Positions 23,392 through 26,721 of a DNA stretch of 26,721 nt are shown here, piece by piece. How positions within the stretch are numbered: position 1 is the first letter of the stretch; every line of letters starts with the position of its first letter. Origin of the DNA: Ktedonobacterales bacterium (GTDB lineage: Bacteria; Chloroflexota; Ktedonobacteria; Ktedonobacterales; JADMIN01); NCBI GenBank assembly GCA_025935235.1, contig JAICVT010000006.1, forward strand, positions 1 through 26,721, in the 5' to 3' direction. The translations under genes and the position numbers were made by a program. Below the pieces are notes generated by a model, which was given only the letters and a program-made list of their open reading frames with translations, did not search any database and had not been told where the DNA came from.

Positions 23392-24321
23392 ATGGCGGCT
23401 GATGTGGCGAAGCAGGCGCGACGCGCGGCGGTGGTCGCGGTGGACCTCGGCGGCACGACGACCCGCGTGGCGACCATCCTGCTGGGCGGCGAGACTGGCG
23501 TCCCCTCGATGCCATCCGCTCCGGCGACCTTCGCCACCGAGCCGGACTACGCGGCGCAGATAGCGCAACTGGGCGAGATGGTGGACGCGGCGGCGGGACT
23601 GGTGCGGCGGCGCGATGGGCCGCTTCTCGGCGTGGGGGTCTCGCTGGGCGGGCGTATCGCCGTGGATGGCGCTAGCGTGGCGGTCGCGCCGAACCTGCGC
23701 GACTATGAGGGCCGCCCGCTCGTCCAGGATGTGATGGAGCGCTGCGACGGGGTGGCGCCGGTGCGGCTGGCGCACGACGCCCTCTGCGGGCTGCTGGCCG
23801 AGCAGCGGCTGGGCGCGCTGGCGGGCATGCCGCGCTGCGCCTACCTGACGCTCTCCACCGGCACAGGCAGTGCAATCCATCTGGAGTCGCCAGCGGGCGT
23901 CGGCGTCTATACCTCCATCGAGCTGGGCCACCAGATCCTCGATGGCAACACGCGCGTTTGCCTCTGTGGCCAGGTGGGCTGCCTGGAGACCTTTACCGGC
24001 GGCCGCCAGCTCGAACAGCGCTATGGGCAGCCCATCGAGACGTTGTCGGCGGATCAGTGGGCGGCGCTGCGCGACGAGCTGGTGGAGAAGCTGAGCCTGG
24101 GGCTGGTCAATCTGGCGCATCTGACGCGCGTGGAGGCGGTAGCCATTGGCGGCGCGATTGCGCTGCATCATCCCGAGCTGCTGCCAGCGCTGCGGGTCAA
24201 CCTGCGCGAGCGGCTGTGTGGCGCGCGGCTCGATCTGGTCCCGGCGCGCTGGGGAGCCGATGCGCCGCTGATCGGCGCGGCGCTGCTGCTGACGACGCCG
24301 ATGGGCGCGGTGATCCACTGA
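23392..24321 (+). CDS. ROK-family protein (glucokinase-like)
   Basis: 309 residues from ATG 23392, preceded by AGGAGGAG; the longer frame upstream lacks support. The ATP-binding motif DLGGTTTR (18-25) and the ROK zinc site H180 with C190-x-C192-x4-C197 (CLCGQVGCLE) are intact. The STGTGSAIHLE glycine loop follows the family. The usual catalytic NDANxAA segment reads HDALCGLL here: D129 is kept but the neighbouring Asn residues are changed. ROK kinases phosphorylate glucose, N-acetylmannosamine, fructose and similar sugars. There is no N-terminal helix-turn-helix, so this is a kinase-type rather than repressor-type member. The exact sugar is not clear. A TATACT box lies at 23329. Confidence 0.88.
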   Translation: MAADVAKQARRAAVVAVDLGGTTTRVATILLGGETGVPSMPSAPATFATEPDYAAQIAQLGEMVDAAAGLVRRRDGPLLGVGVSLGGRIAVDGASVAVAPNLRDYEGRPLVQDVMERCDGVAPVRLAHDALCGLLAEQRLGALAGMPRCAYLTLSTGTGSAIHLESPAGVGVYTSIELGHQILDGNTRVCLCGQVGCLETFTGGRQLEQRYGQPIETLSADQWAALRDELVEKLSLGLVNLAHLTRVEAVAIGGAIALHHPELLPALRVNLRERLCGARLDLVPARWGADAPLIGAALLLTTPMGAVIH

Positions 24322-24324
24322 GGC

Positions 24325-24365
24325 GCGACCCTCACCCCTGCCCACTCCCAGAGGGAGCGAGAGCG
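24325..24365. repeat. Palindromic repeat fragment, copy 5
   Basis: CCTCACCCCTGCCCACTCCCAGAGGGAGCGAGAG just after the ROK stop, a degenerate member of the G-rich hairpin family in the orientation opposite to copy 6. Confidence 0.5.
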
Positions 24366-24420
24366 GAGCGTTGTTGTCGGTCGGGAGGGTCAGCCCTTCG
24401 GCGCCTGTAACGGCCTGGAA

Positions 24421-24462
24421 CTCTCCTCTCCCGCAAAGCGGGGGAGGGGTTGGGGGTGGGGG
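24421..24462. repeat. G-rich palindromic repeat, copy 6
   Basis: CCTCTCCCGC AAA GCGGGGGAGG forms the stem, followed by GGTTGGGGGTGGGGG. It is nearly identical to copy 1 at 10445-10490. It ends just upstream of the ribosome site of the next gene. Confidence 0.75.
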
Positions 24463-24485
24463 TCGACGGAGAGGAGCGACGAACG

Positions 24486-24887
24486 ATGCGAGAGCTGTTG
24501 ACTGAGCAGCGCATTCGGCTGTGTGCGGCGGGACTGGGGCTGGGGTTGCTGGTCTTTGGCGCCATCCCAGTCATCGCGCCAAAGCCCTTCGCCAGCGTCT
24601 TTGGCTTCGATGAGCCGACAGCGGAGACCGCCGCGATGAGCCGTAGCGTCGGCGCGCGCGACGTGGCGATGGGCGCGGGGCTGTGGTCCGCTGCCGCGCA
24701 CGGTGGGAACTACGCGCCGTGGCTGCTGGCGCGCATGCTCTCGGATGGCGGCGACGTGCTGGCTATCGGCATCGCTGCCGCGCAGGGCAAGCGCAATCCG
24801 CGCTTCCTCAGCCTGGGTGGGCTGGCGCTGGTCGCCACGCTGGCCGACGCCGCGCTCTGGGCGCTGACCCGTGGGGCGCGGGAGTAG
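24486..24887 (+). CDS. DUF4267-like small membrane protein
   Basis: 133 residues; GAGGAG lies nine bases before ATG 24486. Four hydrophobic segments are visible, at about 10-30, 52-72, 78-98 and 108-128. The motif FGFDEP...SRSVGARDVAMGAGLW (helix 2) with a later GD segment and a closing Ala/Leu helix is typical of PF14087 (DUF4267). The function of the family is not known. The GNAT gene starts 15 bases downstream with its own ribosome site, so the two are likely co-transcribed. Confidence 0.82.
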   Translation: MRELLTEQRIRLCAAGLGLGLLVFGAIPVIAPKPFASVFGFDEPTAETAAMSRSVGARDVAMGAGLWSAAAHGGNYAPWLLARMLSDGGDVLAIGIAAAQGKRNPRFLSLGGLALVATLADAALWALTRGARE

Positions 24888-24902
24888 CGAGGAGGCGCGC
24901 CC

Positions 24903-25385
24903 ATGCAGCCGCGCATCGCGCCGCTCGCCGATCATCCCGAGTTGGCGGAGTCGGTGGCGCGCTGGCACTTCGATGAGTGGGGCGCGCTCAGCCCTGACGC
25001 CACACTGGAAGCCTGGACGGCGCACATCCAGCAGAGCGCTAGCCGCGCGAGCCTGCCCATCACCTACATCGCGCTGGACGCCTCGGCGGGCGATGACCTG
25101 CTCGGCTCGGTGACGCTGGTCGAGTGCGATATGGAGACGCGCCCCGACCTCACGCCGTGGCTGGCGGGCCTCTTCGTGCGGCCAGCGAGCCGCAGCCTGG
25201 GAGTGGGATCGCTGCTGGCGCTGCATGCCGTCTCGGCGGCGGCTGCGATGGGCGTTGCGCGGCTCTACCTCTACACCCACGCCGCGCGCTCGTTCTACGA
25301 GCGGCTGGGCTGGCACGCGCTGGAGCCAGCCTTCTACGAAGGCCGGGATGTGACGATCATGGCGATCGAGCCAGCGGCGCGGTAG
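24903..25385 (+). CDS. GNAT-family N-acetyltransferase
   Basis: 160 residues; AGGAGG lies eight bases before ATG 24903. The acetyl-CoA binding motif A reads LFVRPASRSLGVGSLLALHAV (R/Q-x2-G-x-G/A), preceded by a beta strand with LLGSVTLVECDM. The C-terminal AARSFYERLGW is the typical motif B. GNAT enzymes move an acetyl group from acetyl-CoA to an amine; the acceptor is unknown. The N-terminal ESVARWHFDEWG resembles small-molecule acetyltransferases. It forms a short operon with the DUF4267-like gene. Confidence 0.92.
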   Translation: MQPRIAPLADHPELAESVARWHFDEWGALSPDATLEAWTAHIQQSASRASLPITYIALDASAGDDLLGSVTLVECDMETRPDLTPWLAGLFVRPASRSLGVGSLLALHAVSAAAAMGVARLYLYTHAARSFYERLGWHALEPAFYEGRDVTIMAIEPAAR

Positions 25386-25399
25386 CCAAGCAAGAGGGT

Positions 25400-25891
25400 A
25401 TGGATGTGGATCATTCTTGCTTTGTCGAATTCGCTGTGGACGATACACGCCGCTTTGAAGCGTTGTGCGCGGTATTCGCGGCCATTAAGCATGATAAGGA
25501 AGCAGGTCAATTCCGAGACGAGGCCGATTGGCTGGCGTTCTTCGATGATGAAGCGCTCAGCCAGTTTTGGTGGCCGACAGCGGCAGAGCGCGCAGCGTAT
25601 ACCGAACGATGGCAGGCCGCGTCGGTGGAGCAGAGGTGGAGTGATCCTTCGCTTTCTCCTCCCTCCTGGGACTTCGCATCGCTCTTCATGGCTTTCGAGA
25701 ACGGCGAGTATGACCTGTTCTCATGCCGCCTCATCAGTCAGGACAGGGCGCGACTGGAGTTCGACCCGCTCGCCTATCCGTATGGAGGTACGGACAGCTT
25801 GCAGATGCTCATCAGAGCGTTTGGCTTCCATATCCTGGCTGAGGATGACGGGACGGGCTACTACGAATATGATGGAAACGCCGATCCCTAG
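25400..25891 (+). CDS. Hypothetical protein, 163 aa
   Basis: Starts at ATG 25400, or possibly GTG 25406, which has better spacing from the GAGGG site. It starts 14 bases after the GNAT gene. The protein is acidic, soluble and aromatic-rich (ADWLAFFDDEALSQFWWP, YYEYDGN) with an AFENGEYDLFSCRL core and an IRAFGFHILAEDDGTGYYEYDG end. I recognise no family, though the size and layout recall small immunity or SMI1-like proteins; that is only a guess. Base composition is less GC-rich than in its neighbours. It ends 2 bases from the convergent Nif3-like stop. Confidence 0.75.
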   Translation: MDVDHSCFVEFAVDDTRRFEALCAVFAAIKHDKEAGQFRDEADWLAFFDDEALSQFWWPTAAERAAYTERWQAASVEQRWSDPSLSPPSWDFASLFMAFENGEYDLFSCRLISQDRARLEFDPLAYPYGGTDSLQMLIRAFGFHILAEDDGTGYYEYDGNADP

Positions 25892-25893
25892 AC

Positions 25894-26721
25894 TTATGCG
25901 CCGCCGATGACGCCGGAGAAGGTCGTCACCTCCAGCCCATCGGCGCGCAGGCGAGCGACATAGGGATTGATGCCGACGCTATCGCCAGCGATGTGGCCCA
26001 TCACCAGGATGTTTCCGCGCACGCCCTCCGCCGCCAGCCGCTGGGCATCCTCGCGCGGGAAGTGGATGCAGCAGACGGTATCAATGCCGTGGGTGAAGTA
26101 GGCGCGCGCGACGTGGTAGCCGCCATTGGTATAGGCGCCATGCGAGACGACCACCCGCCCGGCTGGCGCGTCCCAACTCCCCAGCGCGACCTGCATCCGC
26201 GTGCGCGCGGCGGCGAACTCTGGCAAGCGCAGCAGCGTGTCGCGCAGATCGGCCACCGTCGCGGCGGGGTTGGCGGCCAGCGCGGCATCCACCGTCGCCT
26301 GCATGATGCGCCGCCCGACTTCATCCAGCGGGGAGTGGATGTTGAGGAAGGGTGTCTCTAGCAGGCGCGCGACCGAGGCAACATGGTCGTAGTTCTCGCG
26401 CTGGGACGCCGCCTCGAAGCCCGCGATGCGCTCGGCCACCGCCACCTCCGCCACGTCGCGCGGCACGCCCTCCGCCACCATCTGCCCCACATGCAGGCGA
26501 TAGACCTCCCAGAAGGGGCCAGCGTAGCCCGCGGGATGATGCGCGACGACGGCGTGGTAGCCAAGCTGGCGCGCCATGAAAAGTTCGGCGGCGCCCACAT
26601 CTATGCCCAGCAACAGATGGCCGATGCGGCTGCCGGGATAGTAGATGGCGCAGTCGCCGGGGATACTATCCCAGCCTGCCATCTCCAGCGCGATCTCCAT
26701 CAAGCGCGCGGTCGTGACTGC
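25894..26721 (-). CDS. Nif3-like dinuclear metal-centre protein (5' end outside window)
   Basis: The frame stays open to the window edge, seven codons beyond the first internal ATG (26700), so the start probably lies outside. At least 276 residues. NIF3-type motifs are present: GIDVGAAELFMARQLGYHAVVAHHPAG near the visible N-terminus, with the HHP metal ligands, and GHIAGDSVGINPYVARLR near the end, with the second His and Asp. A central region inserted between them (about 90-180) includes NIHSPLDEVGRR. Nif3-like (PF01784) proteins form hexameric rings with a two-metal site; their substrates are unsettled. It is convergent with the hypothetical gene at 25400. Confidence 0.82.
   Translation of the reverse strand, partial: AVTTARLMEIALEMAGWDSIPGDCAIYYPGSRIGHLLLGIDVGAAELFMARQLGYHAVVAHHPAGYAGPFWEVYRLHVGQMVAEGVPRDVAEVAVAERIAGFEAASQRENYDHVASVARLLETPFLNIHSPLDEVGRRIMQATVDAALAANPAATVADLRDTLLRLPEFAAARTRMQVALGSWDAPAGRVVVSHGAYTNGGYHVARAYFTHGIDTVCCIHFPREDAQRLAAEGVRGNILVMGHIAGDSVGINPYVARLRADGLEVTTFSGVIGGA

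Overview
The window is a stretch of a GC-rich bacterial chromosome, with one visibly more AT-rich foreign insert at its left end. The mix of genes suggests a Chloroflexota bacterium, possibly of the Ktedonobacteria type: a very large zinc-ribbon plus multi-membrane protein of the SCO7613 kind, a KGG-repeat stress protein, a secreted S53 peptidase, an IS256-type element, and many G-rich intergenic hairpins. This placement is an inference from gene content, not from a marker gene.

Region 1 (1-5476) is the most interesting part. A complete tRNA-Asn(GTT) gene (139-213) with its own promoter and terminator is followed about 5.2 kb later by a perfect 41-bp copy of its 3' end (174-214 = 5379-5419). 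This is the classic footprint of an element integrated into a tRNA gene. The island has no recognisable integrase. It carries a leftward two-gene operon: a 415-aa double zinc-ribbon protein and, overlapping it by one base, a gene for a HEPN-like protein with an R-x6-H motif and a C-terminal winged helix. That second gene is split by an IS256-family element (1134-2522). The element has 27-bp imperfect inverted repeats and an 8-bp target duplication, and removing it with one repeat copy restores a 294-codon frame exactly. The right part of the island holds a Gp49/RelE-type toxin-like gene and a small acidic protein. The operon looks like an abortive-infection or toxin-type defence cassette that has been inactivated by the insertion; I do not recognise it as a named system.

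Region 2 (5496-12818) has a KGG stress protein pointing left. To the right follow the 1384-aa membrane protein, an alpha/beta hydrolase preceded by a MITE-like inverted repeat, and an MFS exporter. Region 3 (12936-16432) has a small four-helix membrane protein, a DUF1326-DUF2182 pair (likely metal-related), and a SAM methyltransferase.

Region 4 (16591-20461) is on the minus strand: a branched-chain aminotransferase with an odd His-Asn-Gly tail, an arginase-family enzyme, and a secreted S53 peptidase that lacks a pro-domain. Region 5 (20924-26721) has a DUF402 protein, a CPBP membrane protease, two small unknown genes, and a ROK-family protein. It continues with a DUF4267-like membrane protein, a GNAT acetyltransferase, an unknown 163-aa protein, and a Nif3-like protein cut by the window edge. 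Palindromic G-rich repeats sit in at least six of the gaps, several of them between convergent genes where they probably also act as terminators.
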